A DNA stretch of 64,000 nt. Origin: Rhodoferax sediminis. GTDB lineage: Bacteria > Pseudomonadota > Gammaproteobacteria > Burkholderiales > Burkholderiaceae_C. Below are positions 48,020-57,668 of this stretch, one piece after another. Location: NCBI RefSeq assembly GCF_006970865.1, contig NZ_CP035503.1, positions 3,795,001-3,859,000 of the forward strand. Reading direction: 5' to 3'. The notes under the pieces are model-generated. The model made no database searches. It saw only the letters and a list, made by a program, of their open reading frames with translations, and was not told the origin of the DNA. A program made the position numbers and the translations under genes. Each line of letters begins with the position of its first letter. The first letter of the stretch is position 1.

Positions 48020-48113
48020 GCCCCCACGCTTGTCGCTGCGCGTACTGCGCTGCCCCCCGAGGGGGCTGAACTTGCTCGGGGCGGCCCTTCGCTGCGTTCG
48101 CTGGCCCAGCCGG
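48018..48113 (+). repeat. GC-rich palindromic element after the Rrf2 gene
   Basis: The longest copy: GCCCCCACGCTTGTCGC, TGCGCGTACTGCGCTGCC, CCCCGAGGGGGCTGAACT, TGCTCGGGGCGGCCCTTCG, CTGCGTTCGCTGG. It starts at the stop codon and ends 19 bp before the 3' end of rnpB. Confidence 0.82.
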
Positions 48114-48131
48114 TCGCCTGCAAAAAAGTGT

Positions 48132-48457
48132 GAAGCCCGCCGATAAGCCGGATTCTGTGCGCCGGCGCTTTCTTGCGAAAACCCCGGCGTGACCGCCATT
48201 ACTCTGGGCCGGGGGTCGCCCACCCGGCTCGATGCTACCTACCCGCCAGCTCTGCGGAGCCACATCAACGCTGGCCTACTTGGTATTGCTGCGCGTAGAG
48301 ATTGCCCGTTTCACCCGGACTTAACCGGCTCGTCTCTGTTGCTCTGATCCTCACCTCACGGTGGACAGGAGTTACCTGCTACGCTGCCCTGTGCAGTCCG
48401 GACGTTCCTCCAGTGCGCTCTTTCGAGACATGCACCAGCGGCGGTCTGGCGGGCTTC
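48132..48457 (-). ncRNA. rnpB: RNase P RNA
   Basis: Catalytic RNA that removes the 5' leader of pre-tRNA. On the minus strand the transcript begins GAAGCCCGCC and ends GGCGGGCTTC, which pair as the P1 helix. Inside, it has the conserved GAGGAACGTCCGGACT block, the purine-rich AGAGTAATGGCGGTCACG segment and the 3' block ACAGAATCCGGCTTAT. About 326 nt, right for bacterial type A. The sequence after the 3' end (ACACTTTTTTG) gives a likely terminator. End points are set by P1 and may be off by a few nucleotides. Confidence 0.93.
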
Positions 48458-48501
48458 ACGGGGCGTATTATCCGCCCTCTGCTTGATCAACACGAGCCCG
48501 C

Positions 48502-50202
48502 ATGATTCGCCTGTCTGAAATCAAACTTTCGCTGTCCGACGCGGAAAACCCCGCCACGCCGCTGCAGGCTGCCGCCGCTGGCATCCTGCATCTCACACCG
48601 GCCGACCTCTTGCGCGTCGATGTTTTCAAACGCAGCTTCGACGCGCGCAAAGCCGACCTCATGGCGGTCTACATCATCGATGTGGTAGTGACATCCACGC
48701 TCGAGGCCGCGCTGCTCGCGAAATTTGCCGGCAATCCGCACATTCAGCCCACGCCCGACATGAGCTGGCGCGCGCCAGTGCAGGCTCCAGCCGATCTGCC
48801 GCGGCGCCCGGTGGTGGTCGGCTTTGGCCCCTGCGGGATCTTTGCGGCGCTGGCGCTGGCGCAAATGGGCTTCAAGCCCCTCGTGCTGGAGCGCGGCAAG
48901 ACCGTGCGCGAGCGCACCCGGGACACCTGGGGCCTGTGGCGCAAGAAGGTGCTCAACCCGGAGAGCAACGTGCAGTTCGGCGAGGGGGGCGCCGGCACCT
49001 TTTCCGACGGCAAGCTGTACAGCCAGATCAAGGACCCGCGCCACCTTGGCCGCAAGGTCATGAACGAGTTTGTCAAGGCCGGCGCGCCGCCCGAGATACT
49101 GTACGAAGCGCACCCGCACATCGGCACCTTCAAGCTGGTCAAGGTGGTGGAGAACATGCGCGAGCAGATCACCGCGCTGGGCGGCGAGATCCGCTTCGAG
49201 CAGCGCGTGACCGATGTGCTGATCGAGCAGGGCCATCTGCGCGGCCTCACGGTGCTGGACCAGGCCAGCGGACAAAGCTACGAGCTCGCGGCCGACCAGG
49301 TGGTGCTGGCGCTGGGCCACAGCTCGCGCGACACCTTCACCATGCTGCACACGCGCGGCGTGCACATGCAGGCCAAGCCGTTCTCGATCGGCTTTCGCAT
49401 CGAGCACCCGCAGGGCCTGATCGACCGCGCGCGCTGGGGCCGCCACGCCGGCCACCCGCTGCTGGGCGCGGCCGACTACAAGCTGGTGCACCACGCCAGC
49501 AACGGCCGCTCGGTCTACAGTTTTTGCATGTGCCCCGGCGGCACGGTGGTGGCCGCCACCTCCGAGCCCGGCCGCGTGGTGACCAACGGCATGAGCCAGT
49601 ATTCGCGCAACGAGCGCAACGCGAACGCGGGCATCGTGGTGGGCATCGATCCGCACGACTACCCGAGCGACCCGGCCGCCTTTGCGGCCACATTGGGGTC
49701 CACGTTCGACACGCAAAGCCTGCACGGCGATGCGCCTCATCCGCTGGCCGGCATCGTGCTGCAGCGCCAGCTCGAATCGCAGGCCTATGTGCTGGGCGGC
49801 AGCAGCTATGAAGCACCGGGCCAGCTGGTCGGTGACTTCATTGCGGGCCGGCCATCCACGCAACTGGGCGACGTGGTGCCGTCCTACAAACCGGGGGTGA
49901 AGCTGGGCGATCTGGCAAGCGCGCTGCCGGCCTATGCCATAGAGGCGATCCGCGAAGCGCTGCCCGCCTTCGGCCGCAAGCTCAAGGGCTTCGACCGGCC
50001 GGATGCGGTGCTCACAGGCGTCGAAACCCGCACCTCGTCACCGCTCAAGATGGGCCGCGGCGAGGACCTGCAGAGCCTGAATGTGCGCGGCCTGTACCCG
50101 GCCGGTGAAGGCGCGAGCTATGCCGGCGGCATCCTGTCGGCAGGTGTGGACGGCATCAAGGTGGCCGAGGCAGTGGCCAGAGCCATCACGGAACAAACCT
50201 GA
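48502..50202 (+). CDS. FAD-dependent dehydrogenase (COG2509 family)
   Basis: The 566-residue protein has an N-terminal region of about 95 residues of the COG2509 type, then the dinucleotide-binding motif VVVGFGPCGIFAALALAQMG. The following FGEGGAGTFSDGKLYSQIKDP and the C-terminal GLYPAGEGASYAGGILSAGVDG (FAD-binding, with the GEGA motif) are typical of this uncharacterised family. The substrate is unknown. It starts at ATG 48502 and ends before a convergent lipoprotein gene. It is read as complete. Confidence 0.88.
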   Translation: MIRLSEIKLSLSDAENPATPLQAAAAGILHLTPADLLRVDVFKRSFDARKADLMAVYIIDVVVTSTLEAALLAKFAGNPHIQPTPDMSWRAPVQAPADLPRRPVVVGFGPCGIFAALALAQMGFKPLVLERGKTVRERTRDTWGLWRKKVLNPESNVQFGEGGAGTFSDGKLYSQIKDPRHLGRKVMNEFVKAGAPPEILYEAHPHIGTFKLVKVVENMREQITALGGEIRFEQRVTDVLIEQGHLRGLTVLDQASGQSYELAADQVVLALGHSSRDTFTMLHTRGVHMQAKPFSIGFRIEHPQGLIDRARWGRHAGHPLLGAADYKLVHHASNGRSVYSFCMCPGGTVVAATSEPGRVVTNGMSQYSRNERNANAGIVVGIDPHDYPSDPAAFAATLGSTFDTQSLHGDAPHPLAGIVLQRQLESQAYVLGGSSYEAPGQLVGDFIAGRPSTQLGDVVPSYKPGVKLGDLASALPAYAIEAIREALPAFGRKLKGFDRPDAVLTGVETRTSSPLKMGRGEDLQSLNVRGLYPAGEGASYAGGILSAGVDGIKVAEAVARAITEQT

Positions 50203-50224
50203 ACGGTCTGGTCCGCGCAGCGCG

Positions 50225-50602
50225 TCAACGCTCCCAGCGGCCGCCGTGCTGGTGCCAGCCGTGTGGCCCCTGGGCCCAGCTGCGCGGAGCCCAGTGATAG
50301 CCGGGGCGCGGCCTTTCCCAATGTCCCGCATTCCAGGCGTAGCGCCCGCCACCCCAACTCCAGAAGCCGCCAATCCAGATATAGCCGGGCGCCGGCGCCA
50401 CGGTAATCGCCTCGGCATACGGTGCGGGCGGCGCCACGGGCGCCACCACCTCGGGCTCGCCCTGGTAACCCTGGTACTGAGCCGGCGGCGGTCCCGGCAG
50501 CGGCGCGACGACGCAGGCCGACAGACACAAACTGGCGGCGACGGCCGCCAGCAGTGCGGGCATGGCACGCGGCTGGCCGCGGAAAATTTGATTCAAGGGC
50601 AT
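50225..50602 (-). CDS. YXWGXW-repeat lipoprotein
   Basis: A 125-residue small lipoprotein. The signal peptide ends in LCLSAC, giving lipidated Cys30. The mature part starts Pro-rich and contains the repeats YIWIGGFWSWGGGRYAWNAG and HWERPRPGYHWAPRSW, rich in Trp, Tyr and Gly. This YXWGXW pattern occurs in many proteobacterial outer-membrane lipoproteins of unknown role. The start is ATG 50602 with GGAG upstream. It is not part of an evident operon. Confidence 0.86.
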   Translation of the reverse strand: MPLNQIFRGQPRAMPALLAAVAASLCLSACVVAPLPGPPPAQYQGYQGEPEVVAPVAPPAPYAEAITVAPAPGYIWIGGFWSWGGGRYAWNAGHWERPRPGYHWAPRSWAQGPHGWHQHGGRWER

Positions 50603-50721
50603 GGTGTTCTCCGGTTGCTTCATGCTCCAACAACGGCCGCAGCAAGGCGTCGTTGACCGAAAAACTGTTACCCGACGGTAAAGCCGGCGCGGCGCGCAGC
50701 GACACGCGGCCGTGCCGTCGT

Positions 50722-51597
50722 TCAGCCCTGAGCGGCGGTCTGCAGCGCCGCAATGCGTTCCTCGATCGGCGGATGCGTCGCGAACAGCTGGCCCACGCCG
50801 CCCGCAATGCCCATGGCCGCCACGCTCTTGGGCAGTGCGCCCGGCTGCATGCCGCCGAGCCGTGCCAGCGCGTTGATCATCGGCTGGCGGCCCAGCAGCC
50901 GGGCCGAGCCCGCGTCGGCGCGAAACTCGCGCTGGCGACTGAACCAGGCCACGATGATGGCGGCCGCGAAACCCAGCACAATGTCGAGCACCACGGTGGA
51001 GATGTAGTAGCCGATGCCGGGGCCGGAATTGCGGTCGTCGCCCTTGCGCAAAAAGCTGTCCACCGCGTAGCCGATGACGCGGCTCAGGAACACCACGAAG
51101 GTGTTCATCACGCCCTGGATCAGCGTCATCGTCACCATGTCGCCATTGGCTACGTGAGATATCTCGTGCCCGATCACGGCCTCGATTTCTTCGCGCGTCA
51201 TGCCGGCAAGCAAGCCGGTAGAGACGGCGACCAGCGCCGAGTTTTTGAAGGCACCCGTGGCGAACGCATTCGGCTCGCCCTCGAAGATGCCGACTTCGGG
51301 CATGCCGACGCCGGCCTGGGTGGCCAGCTTGCGCACGGTCTCCACGATCCAGGCCTCGTCGGCCGACTGCGGCTGCTCGATCACGCGCACGCCAGCGCTC
51401 CACTTGGCCACCGGCTTGCTGATCAAGAGCGAGATGATGGCGCCGCCAAAACCCATGACCAGCGCGAAGCCTAGCAGCGCGCCCAGATTCAGCCCGTTGG
51501 CCGTGAGGTAGCGGTTCACGCCAAGCAGGCTGGCCACGATGCCCAGCACCGCGACCACGGCCACATTGGTCAATACAAATAAAAAGATACGCTTCAT
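50722..51597 (-). CDS. htpX: Membrane zinc metalloprotease HtpX
   Basis: HtpX degrades misfolded membrane proteins. The 291-residue protein has two N-terminal helices (about 5-25 and 35-55), the zinc motif [11 protein letters not shown], a further helix pair, and the third ligand in RADAGSARL. The start is ATG 51597 with AAGGA upstream. It is a separate transcription unit in the minus-strand run. Confidence 0.95.
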   Translation of the reverse strand: MKRIFLFVLTNVAVVAVLGIVASLLGVNRYLTANGLNLGALLGFALVMGFGGAIISLLISKPVAKWSAGVRVIEQPQSADEAWIVETVRKLATQAGVGMPEVGIFEGEPNAFATGAFKNSALVAVSTGLLAGMTREEIEAVIGHEISHVANGDMVTMTLIQGVMNTFVVFLSRVIGYAVDSFLRKGDDRNSGPGIGYYISTVVLDIVLGFAAAIIVAWFSRQREFRADAGSARLLGRQPMINALARLGGMQPGALPKSVAAMGIAGGVGQLFATHPPIEERIAALQTAAQG

Positions 51598-51690
51598 GAA
51601 GTCCTTCAAATGCAGCCCGTCACAAGGGACTGGTGGCGCAAATGGTAGGGGCGAGCGGGAAGAAATCAAGCCCCACTCGCGCAATGCCCG

Positions 51691-52458
51691 CTAAAGTTGC
51701 GGATATTCGGGTGAATGCGCCGCAGACCTGGGCAGACGGAAAACCTCGGGATCGTCGTAAAAGGCCGGCGTTTCGTTGGGCGGCCACCAGCCGGGCACGC
51801 CCAGCACGGGCAGCGGCGCAAAGGGTTTGGCCCCGAGCTTTGCCGCAGTCAGGTCGGTCGCCACCCAGGCATCGAGCTCTGCTATTGAATGAATAGCTGT
51901 CTGCGCAAGGTAGACGTGGGCTGTGACCGCTTTTCGTGGTTGAACCAGTTTTTCCAGCAAGGCGTGGCCGAACAGCACCAGCCGGGCCTGCGCCCACAGC
52001 GGGCGCAGCTGCACGAACAGGCGATGCCAGTCCTTGTCGATCAGGGCCTGCCACAACGCGGGCGGCGCCTGCAGAAATGCGGCGTTCTCGTCGAACAAGG
52101 TGAGCGCATCGCGCACCGGGCCGCGCACGGCCTGCACGCCCGCCCGTTCAATCTCCAGCGCCTGCAACCGGTTCAGCTTTTTCTTGGTCTGCGGCAAGCG
52201 AATCCAGCAAAGTCCATTGAAAAAGTCGTGCAAGCCCTCTCGGGTCGGACACTGTTTGCTATTAAAAATATAGCGTTCGTAGGGTTCACCGGGCCGCAGA
52301 TCGGCTTGCGGCACGAACGCGATGGCGTTATCCGGCTCGCGATTGAGCGCCTCGTGCAGCGCCATGCCACCAGCAACCCGCTGCGCCACGCGTTCCCCTG
52401 GCACGCGCCAGACGTCGAGCCAGGGCGCCTGCCAGTCAACCGCCTCTAGTGCCCCCAC
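51691..52458 (-). CDS. DUF3025 family protein
   Basis: A 255-residue protein of the DUF3025 family, of unknown function. Its recognisable part starts about EAVDWQAPWLDVWRVPGE and includes DFFNGLCWIRLPQTKKKLN and a C-terminal GVPGWWPPNETPAFYDD. The start is unclear. The frame remains open to 52614, into the pyrC gene, but the 20-30 residues before the family part are encoded by a GC-rich repeat. GTG 52458 is the nearest in-frame start after that repeat core. The gene also holds one clear and one short TAGC-type copy, so three repeat insertions lie in or next to it. Confidence 0.75.
   Translation of the reverse strand: MGALEAVDWQAPWLDVWRVPGERVAQRVAGGMALHEALNREPDNAIAFVPQADLRPGEPYERYIFNSKQCPTREGLHDFFNGLCWIRLPQTKKKLNRLQALEIERAGVQAVRGPVRDALTLFDENAAFLQAPPALWQALIDKDWHRLFVQLRPLWAQARLVLFGHALLEKLVQPRKAVTAHVYLAQTAIHSIAELDAWVATDLTAAKLGAKPFAPLPVLGVPGWWPPNETPAFYDDPEVFRLPRSAAHSPEYPQL
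51881..51939 (+). repeat. TAGC-type dispersed element inside the DUF3025 gene
   Basis: GCTATTGAATGAATAGC, TGTCTGCGCA, GTGGGCTGTGACC, CTTTTCGTGG. A full hairpin head and a good match to the family. Confidence 0.78.
52258..52284 (+). repeat. TAGC-type hairpin head only, inside the DUF3025 gene
   Basis: GCTATTAAAAATATAGC followed by GTTCG. The head is present but the later blocks are weak. Confidence 0.4.
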
Positions 52459-52525
52459 GCTTGTCGCTTCGCGTACTGCGCTGCCCCCCGAGGGGGCTAG
52501 TTTTCCTTGGGGCGGCCCGGCGGAA
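52450..52525 (+). repeat. GC-rich palindromic element between pyrC and the DUF3025 gene
   Basis: Plus strand: GCCCCCACGCTTGTCGC, TTCGCGTACTGCGCTGCC, CCCCGAGGGGGCTAG, TTGGGGCGGCCCGGCGG. Nearly the same as the copy at 48018. It ends two bases before the pyrC stop codon. Confidence 0.82.
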
Positions 52526-52526
52526 A

Positions 52527-53558
52527 CTAAACCATGCGCCACGGCAATGCTTCGCCCGAACGCAGCGGCTTGAGCTGCGCCTCGCCAAAGGGAAAGCTCT
52601 CGGGCGGGGTCCACGACTCGCGGCGCAGCGTGATCGTGTCCGTGTTGCGCGGCAGGCCATAGAAATCCGCGCCGTGGAAGCTGGCGAAGCCTTCGAGCCT
52701 GTCGAGCGCGCCCGCACCATCAAACGCTTCGGCATACATCTCGATCGCCGCGTGCGCGGTGTAGCAGCCGGCGCAGCCGCTGGCATGTTCCTTCAGGTGG
52801 GCCGGGTGCGGTGCGCTGTCGGTGCCGAGAAAGAATTTCGGGCTGCCCGAGGTGGCCGCGGCCAGCAGCGCCTGGCGGTGCGTTTCGCGCTTGAGCACCG
52901 GCAGACAGTAGTAGTGCGGCCGGATGCCGCCGGTGAAGATGGCGTTGCGGTTGTACAGCAGATGGTGTGCCGTGATGGTGGCCCCGGTGAAGCGATCCGC
53001 CTCGCTCACGTACTGCGCGGCTTCCTTCGTGGTGATGTGCTCGAACACGATCTTCAGCTCGGGGAAATCGCGGCGCAGTGGAATCAGTTGCTGCTCGATG
53101 AACACCGCCTCGCGGTCGAACAGGTCGATCTCGGGCAACGTGACTTCGCCATGCACCAGCAGCAGCAGGCCGGCGCGCTGCATGGCCTCCAGTGTGGGGT
53201 AGGTCTTGCGTACATCGGTCACGCCGGCGTCGCTATTGGTGGTGGCGCCGGCCGGGTACAGCTTGACGGCCACCACGCCGGCGTCCTTCGCGCGTGCGAT
53301 CTCGTCGGGCGGCAGATTGTCGGTCAGGTACAGCGTCATCAGGGGCTCGAAGCGCACACCCGGCGGCACCGCCGCGCGGATGCGTTCGCGATACGCCATC
53401 GCCTGCGCCGCCGTGGTCACCGGCGGCTTGAGGTTGGGCATGATGATGGCGCGGCCAAACTGCCTTGCCGTGTGCGGCACCACGGTGTGCAAGGCGTCGC
53501 CATCGCGCACGTGCAGGTGCCAGTCGTCGGGGCGGGTCAGGCTCAGGGTATCAGTCAT
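52527..53558 (-). CDS. pyrC: Dihydroorotase (type II)
   Basis: PyrC closes carbamoyl-aspartate to dihydroorotate in pyrimidine synthesis. The 343-residue protein has the zinc motif [11 protein letters not shown], the carbamylated Lys in [29 protein letters not shown] and LGTDSAPH. The length and motifs fit the short E. coli-like class. ATG at 53558 is used; the frame is open further upstream without support. The stop is next to a GC-rich repeat. Confidence 0.96.
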   Translation of the reverse strand: MTDTLSLTRPDDWHLHVRDGDALHTVVPHTARQFGRAIIMPNLKPPVTTAAQAMAYRERIRAAVPPGVRFEPLMTLYLTDNLPPDEIARAKDAGVVAVKLYPAGATTNSDAGVTDVRKTYPTLEAMQRAGLLLLVHGEVTLPEIDLFDREAVFIEQQLIPLRRDFPELKIVFEHITTKEAAQYVSEADRFTGATITAHHLLYNRNAIFTGGIRPHYYCLPVLKRETHRQALLAAATSGSPKFFLGTDSAPHPAHLKEHASGCAGCYTAHAAIEMYAEAFDGAGALDRLEGFASFHGADFYGLPRNTDTITLRRESWTPPESFPFGEAQLKPLRSGEALPWRMV

Positions 53559-53607
53559 GGGCCTGATTTTCGCATCCCTGCGCTCGCCCGCGCGGCCCCG
53601 CCGCGCC

Positions 53608-54018
53608 TTACAGCACGTAGTCGCCGCTGGCCTCGGGCTGGAACAGGATGTCCTGCACCTGGGCGGCCACGCGCGTGCCATCGGGCGCCGTCCAGCTTGC
53701 AATCGCACCGATTGGCAGGCCCAACAGGCTGCTGCCCACGGGCGAGAGCACAGAGATGAAGCCCGCGGCCGGGTCGGTGTCGGCCGGGTAGCACAGCGTC
53801 AACGTGCGCTGCTCGCCGCTGTGCACATCGGCCACCAGCACCTGCGAATACATCGTCACCACGTTGGCGGGAATTTCCTGAGAGCGGACCAGGTCCGCGT
53901 TGTCGATGACTTCGGCGATGTCGCCGGCCACCACACCGCCCTGGCGGCGCACCAGGCTGTGGATACGCACGTGATCGAGCTCGGTCACGGTACGGAATTC
54001 GGTTTTGAGAGAAGACAT
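53608..54018 (-). CDS. rnk: Nucleoside diphosphate kinase regulator Rnk
   Basis: A 136-residue GreA/GreB-C-type protein. Rnk binds RNA polymerase and was found as a regulator of nucleoside diphosphate kinase. The C-terminal FKBP-like domain has [32 protein letters not shown] and [12 protein letters not shown]. The N-terminal coiled coil of Gre factors is only short. The start is ATG 54018 with AGGAG upstream. It is separated from pyrC by 49 bp, and from gltL upstream by 277 bp. Confidence 0.88.
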   Translation of the reverse strand: MSSLKTEFRTVTELDHVRIHSLVRRQGGVVAGDIAEVIDNADLVRSQEIPANVVTMYSQVLVADVHSGEQRTLTLCYPADTDPAAGFISVLSPVGSSLLGLPIGAIASWTAPDGTRVAAQVQDILFQPEASGDYVL

Positions 54019-54295
54019 GTTGCACTCCTGAATCGTTAAGACCCGGAACAAGGCATCCGGGCAAGCCGCGCTGGAGGCGGGGCCCGGACGATCAGAGAAG
54101 CGCTATGAAATACTGGGGGATCGCCGGGCTTGGGAGTGTGCAACCGGTTGGGGCATTTCGCCGACCGGGGTTGCCGCACAGGCGCGCGCCTGCGCCGCCG
54201 CTGCCATCAAGGCAGGGCGCCGGCGTACGGGAGCGCAGGGGCAGGAGGTCATTGCGGCGTGCATGCCGCCATCTTAGCCCAGGCGGCAATACCGT
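54019..54295. other. Intergenic region between gltL and rnk
   Basis: It holds a palindrome CAGGCGCGCGCCTG (near 54180) but no convincing gene. No clear T-rich terminator is seen on either strand. The rnk ribosome binding site is at its low end. Confidence 0.5.
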
Positions 54296-55033
54296 TCAGT
54301 GTGCAAGGATTTTGTTCAGGAAATCGCGCGTGCGCGGGGCGCGGTTCTCGGGGTGGTTGAAGAACTCGTCCTTCGAGCAGTCCTCCAGGATCTTGCCGCC
54401 CACGTCCATGAAGATCACGCGGTGGCTGACCTTGCGCGCAAAACCCATCTCGTGCGTCACGCACATCATGGTCATGCCCTCGTTGGCCAGGCCCACCATC
54501 ACGTCGAGCACCTCGCCCACCATCTCGGGGTCAAGCGCCGAGGTCGGCTCGTCGAACAGCATCACGATCGGGTCCATGCTGAGTGCGCGCGCGATCGCCA
54601 CGCGCTGCTGCTGGCCGCCCGAAAGCTGGCCCGGGAACTTGTCCTTGTGCACCATCAGACCCACGCGGTCGAGCATCTTCAGGCCGCGCACCTTGGCTTC
54701 CTCGGCGCTGCGCCCCATCACCTTGATTTGCGCGATAGTCAGGTTCTCGGTCACCGACAGGTGCGGAAACAGCTCGAAGTGCTGGAACACCATGCCCACG
54801 CGCGAACGCAGCTTGGGCAGGTCGGTCTTGGGGTCGTGCACGGCCACGCCGTCGACCGTGATCTCGCCCTTCTGGAACGGCTCCAGCGCATTGATGGTCT
54901 TGATCAGGGTGGACTTGCCCGAGCCCGACGGGCCGCACACCACCACCACCTCGCCCTTCTGGATGCTGATGGAGCAATCGGTCAGCACCTGCACCGGGCC
55001 ATACCACTTGGATACATGTTTGAGTTCAATCAT
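54296..55033 (-). CDS. gltL: Glutamate/aspartate ABC transporter ATP-binding protein
   Basis: The ATPase of a polar amino acid importer. The 245-residue protein has Walker [10 protein letters not shown], the Q-loop in [16 protein letters not shown], the signature [15 protein letters not shown], Walker [14 protein letters not shown] and the H-loop [11 protein letters not shown]. The transporter order on the minus strand is gltI, gltJ, gltK, gltL, so this is the last gene of the operon. Confidence 0.95.
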   Translation of the reverse strand: MIELKHVSKWYGPVQVLTDCSISIQKGEVVVVCGPSGSGKSTLIKTINALEPFQKGEITVDGVAVHDPKTDLPKLRSRVGMVFQHFELFPHLSVTENLTIAQIKVMGRSAEEAKVRGLKMLDRVGLMVHKDKFPGQLSGGQQQRVAIARALSMDPIVMLFDEPTSALDPEMVGEVLDVMVGLANEGMTMMCVTHEMGFARKVSHRVIFMDVGGKILEDCSKDEFFNHPENRAPRTRDFLNKILAH

Positions 55034-55060
55034 CTTCTTCTCCGGCGTCCTGGCAAAAAA

Positions 55061-55726
55061 TTAGCGAATGATGGCGATCTTCTTGTGCAGGCGCTTGACG
55101 ATGGCCGACAGCGAGAAGCAGATGACGAAATACACCACCGCGGCCATCAGATAGGTTTCCATCGGGCGGCCGAAGGTCTTGCCCGCGGTCTCGAAGCCCT
55201 TGAGCAGGTCGTAGGCGCCGATGGCGTAGACCAGCGAGGTGTCCTGGAACAGAATGATGGTCTGCGTGAGCAGTACCGGCAGCATGTTGCGGATGGCTTG
55301 CGGCAGGATCACCAGCTTCATGTTCTGGCCGTAGGTCATGCCCACTGCCTGGCCGGCAAACACCTGCCCGCGCGGGATCGACTGGATGCCCGCGCGCATG
55401 ATCTCGCTGAAGTAGGCCGCCTCGAAGGCGGTAAAGGTCACGACGGCCGAGTATTCAGCGCCGATGGGCCGCCCAATGACCAGCGGCACCAGCAGGAAGA
55501 ACCACAGGATCACCATCACCAGCGGCACCGAGCGCATGACGTTGACGTACAGCGCGGCGGGCGCGTCCAGCCACTTCTGGCCCGACAGGCGCATCAGCGC
55601 CAGCACGGTGCCGAAGAACACGCCGCCAGCGGTGGCGACCACCGTGAGCATGACACTGAACCAGAGACCCTTGAGGATGAAGTTCTGGATCAGGTTCCAG
55701 TTGAAGATCGAGAAGTCCAGATTCAT
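55061..55726 (-). CDS. gltK: Glutamate/aspartate ABC transporter permease
   Basis: A 221-residue inner membrane permease of the HisM family with about five helices. The EAA loop AGQAVGMTYGQNMKLVILPQA is present, and the N-terminal LWFSVMLTVVATAGGVFFGT fits the usual first helix. It starts one or two bases after gltJ, so the permeases are tightly coupled. Confidence 0.92.
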   Translation of the reverse strand: MNLDFSIFNWNLIQNFILKGLWFSVMLTVVATAGGVFFGTVLALMRLSGQKWLDAPAALYVNVMRSVPLVMVILWFFLLVPLVIGRPIGAEYSAVVTFTAFEAAYFSEIMRAGIQSIPRGQVFAGQAVGMTYGQNMKLVILPQAIRNMLPVLLTQTIILFQDTSLVYAIGAYDLLKGFETAGKTFGRPMETYLMAAVVYFVICFSLSAIVKRLHKKIAIIR

Positions 55727-55727
55727 C

Positions 55728-56486
55728 TCAGTGGCCTCCCACTCCGGTGCCGGAGCTCACGAAGCCCGGCACCCGCGCCCGCCTCTCGATATGGGCGAAG
55801 ACACGGTTGATGACCAGCGCCGAAATCGCATAGAGCACCGTCACCGCGATGTAGACCTCGATCGGGCGCGCCGTTTCCTCGCCCACCTGCAAGGCATACT
55901 GCGTCAGTTCAGGGATGGACACCGCGAATGCCACTGCCGAATTCTTGAAGATGTTCATCGATTCGCTGGTGAGCGGCGGAATGATGATGCGGTAGGCCAT
56001 GGGCAGCAGCACGTAGCGGTAGTACTGCGGCGTTGTAAAGCCCAGCGCCATGCCCGCGTAGCGCTGGCCCTTGGGCAGCGCCTGGATGCCCGCGCGCACC
56101 TGCTCGGCAATGCGCGCCGAAGTGAAGAGCCCCAGCGCCAGCACCACCAGGATGAAGGGCGGGAATGCCTTCATGGACGGTATCAGCGCCGGGACGACGA
56201 AATACCACAGGAAGATCTGCACCAGCAGCGGGATGTTGCGAAACAGCTCGACCCAGGCGTTGCCCAGCCGCACCAGCCAGGGTTTGTCGGGCAAGGTGCG
56301 GATCATGCCGATGGCGGAACCCACCACCAGCGCCACCGTCAGCGCCGCGAGCGACACCGCCACCGTCCAGCCCCAGGCCGTAAACAGCCAGTTAAGGTAG
56401 GTGATGTCCCGGCCATGGCCGAGACAGCCCGACACCACATCGCCACTCAGGGTGTCCTTGCAGAACACCACCCAGTCCATAGCCAT
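55728..56486 (-). CDS. gltJ: Glutamate/aspartate ABC transporter permease
   Basis: A 252-residue permease paired with GltK. It has an N-terminal cytoplasmic stretch, then helices starting around WTVAVSLAALTVALVVGSA, a FRNIPLLVQIFLWYFV segment and the EAA loop GQRYAGMALGFTTPQYYRYV. The loop contacts the ATPase. The gene starts 105 bp after gltI; a strong hairpin sits in this gap. Confidence 0.92.
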   Translation of the reverse strand: MAMDWVVFCKDTLSGDVVSGCLGHGRDITYLNWLFTAWGWTVAVSLAALTVALVVGSAIGMIRTLPDKPWLVRLGNAWVELFRNIPLLVQIFLWYFVVPALIPSMKAFPPFILVVLALGLFTSARIAEQVRAGIQALPKGQRYAGMALGFTTPQYYRYVLLPMAYRIIIPPLTSESMNIFKNSAVAFAVSIPELTQYALQVGEETARPIEVYIAVTVLYAISALVINRVFAHIERRARVPGFVSSGTGVGGH

Positions 56487-56541
56487 TCGACCCCTCCTGC
56501 GGAAAAGCGCCTTGACGCTTTCGCTTTATACCGAACAATAA

Positions 56542-56566
56542 CGCCCACTTGGAGGCCAAGTGGGCG
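56542..56566 (-). promoter_or_regulatory. Perfect hairpin between gltI and gltJ
   Basis: An 11-bp perfect stem CGCCCACTTGG/CCAAGTGGGCG with a 3-nt loop, followed by TTATTGTT on the minus strand. It may protect the gltI mRNA 3' end and reduce read-through, so that binding protein exceeds permease; this role is inferred from position. Confidence 0.75.
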
Positions 56567-56591
56567 CTGCGGGACTCAGCAACACGGGGGA

Positions 56592-57497
56592 TTACTTGTT
56601 GCCGTAGTCTTCCATCGGTTTGTCGTTGGGGTGCGCCCAGGCGTTCTTGGTGCTTTCGGAGGCCGGCATGTTCAGCGACACGTTGTTGGGCGGGATCGGC
56701 TGCATGAACCACTTGTCGTACAGCTTGGCCAGCGAGCCGTCCTTGATCTGGCGCACGATGCTGTCGTCGACGGCCTTCTTCAGCTTGGCATCGCCCTTGG
56801 GCAGCATGCAGGCAATCGGCTCGGTCGACAGCACCTCGCCCACGATCTCGAAGTCCTTCGGGTTCTTGGACTTGGCGATGTTGGCGGCCAGGATCGAGCC
56901 GTCCATCACGAAGGCGTCGGCGCGGCCCGCCTCCAGCAGCAGGAAGCTGTCGGCGTGATCCTTGCCCTGCACGGTCTTGAAGTCGATGTTGTGGGCGCGC
57001 TCGTTCTTGCGCAAGGTCTGGACCGAGGTGGTGCCGGTGGTGGTGGCGATGGTCTTGCCGTTCAGATCCTTGATCGACTTGATGCCAGATTTCTTGTTGA
57101 CCGCCATACGCACTTCCTCGACGTAGGTGGTGTAGGCAAAGTCCACGTCCTTCTGGCGTGCAGCGCTGTTGGTGGTCGAGCCGCATTCGAAGTCGATGGT
57201 GCCGTTCTGGATCAGCGGAATGCGGTTCTGCGACGTGATGACCTGATAGTTGATCGTCAGCGGCTTGCCCAGGTCCTTGCTCAGGTCGCCAACGATGCGC
57301 TCGGCCATCTCAGTGTGAAAGCCCACATACTTGCCACCGCCCAGCGTGTAGGCCAGGCCCGAGGAATCGCGCACGCCCAGGTTGACGGCGCCTCGATCCT
57401 TGATCTTGGCCAGCGTATCGGGCGCCTGCGCGAAGGCGCCACCGGTGGCCACGGCCGCAGCAGCCGCAACGGCAAAGGCCAATAAATGTTTCTTCAT
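56592..57497 (-). CDS. gltI: Glutamate/aspartate periplasmic binding protein
   Basis: A 301-residue solute-binding protein. The signal peptide ends in GGAFAQAP (cleavage after AFA). The ligand domain has the family blocks GVRDSSGLAYTLGGGKYVGF, RIPLIQNGTIDFECGSTTN and TTGTTSVQTLRKNERAHN. ATG 57497 has GGAGA upstream. It is the first gene of the gltIJKL operon. The 172-bp region upstream is A/T-rich and probably carries the promoter, but no certain -35/-10 pair is seen. Confidence 0.93.
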   Translation of the reverse strand: MKKHLLAFAVAAAAAVATGGAFAQAPDTLAKIKDRGAVNLGVRDSSGLAYTLGGGKYVGFHTEMAERIVGDLSKDLGKPLTINYQVITSQNRIPLIQNGTIDFECGSTTNSAARQKDVDFAYTTYVEEVRMAVNKKSGIKSIKDLNGKTIATTTGTTSVQTLRKNERAHNIDFKTVQGKDHADSFLLLEAGRADAFVMDGSILAANIAKSKNPKDFEIVGEVLSTEPIACMLPKGDAKLKKAVDDSIVRQIKDGSLAKLYDKWFMQPIPPNNVSLNMPASESTKNAWAHPNDKPMEDYGNK

Positions 57498-57668
57498 ACA
57501 AAACTCTCCTGGAGGTAAAGCGTTAACGGGTAACTGAATATGACGAGATTCTAGAGAGTCGGGCTTGCGGGATAACCCGCAAATCCCTCCTGAAATGCGG
57601 AAATCCAGGAAAAACGCCCATGTTAAATGCGGGCGGTGTTATGCAACAATTTTATAGATAAGCCAGAT

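Noticed and set aside
48302..48505. A short plus-strand ORF within the RNase P RNA region
   Set aside because: The region is explained fully by rnpB on the minus strand, with P1 pairing and conserved blocks.
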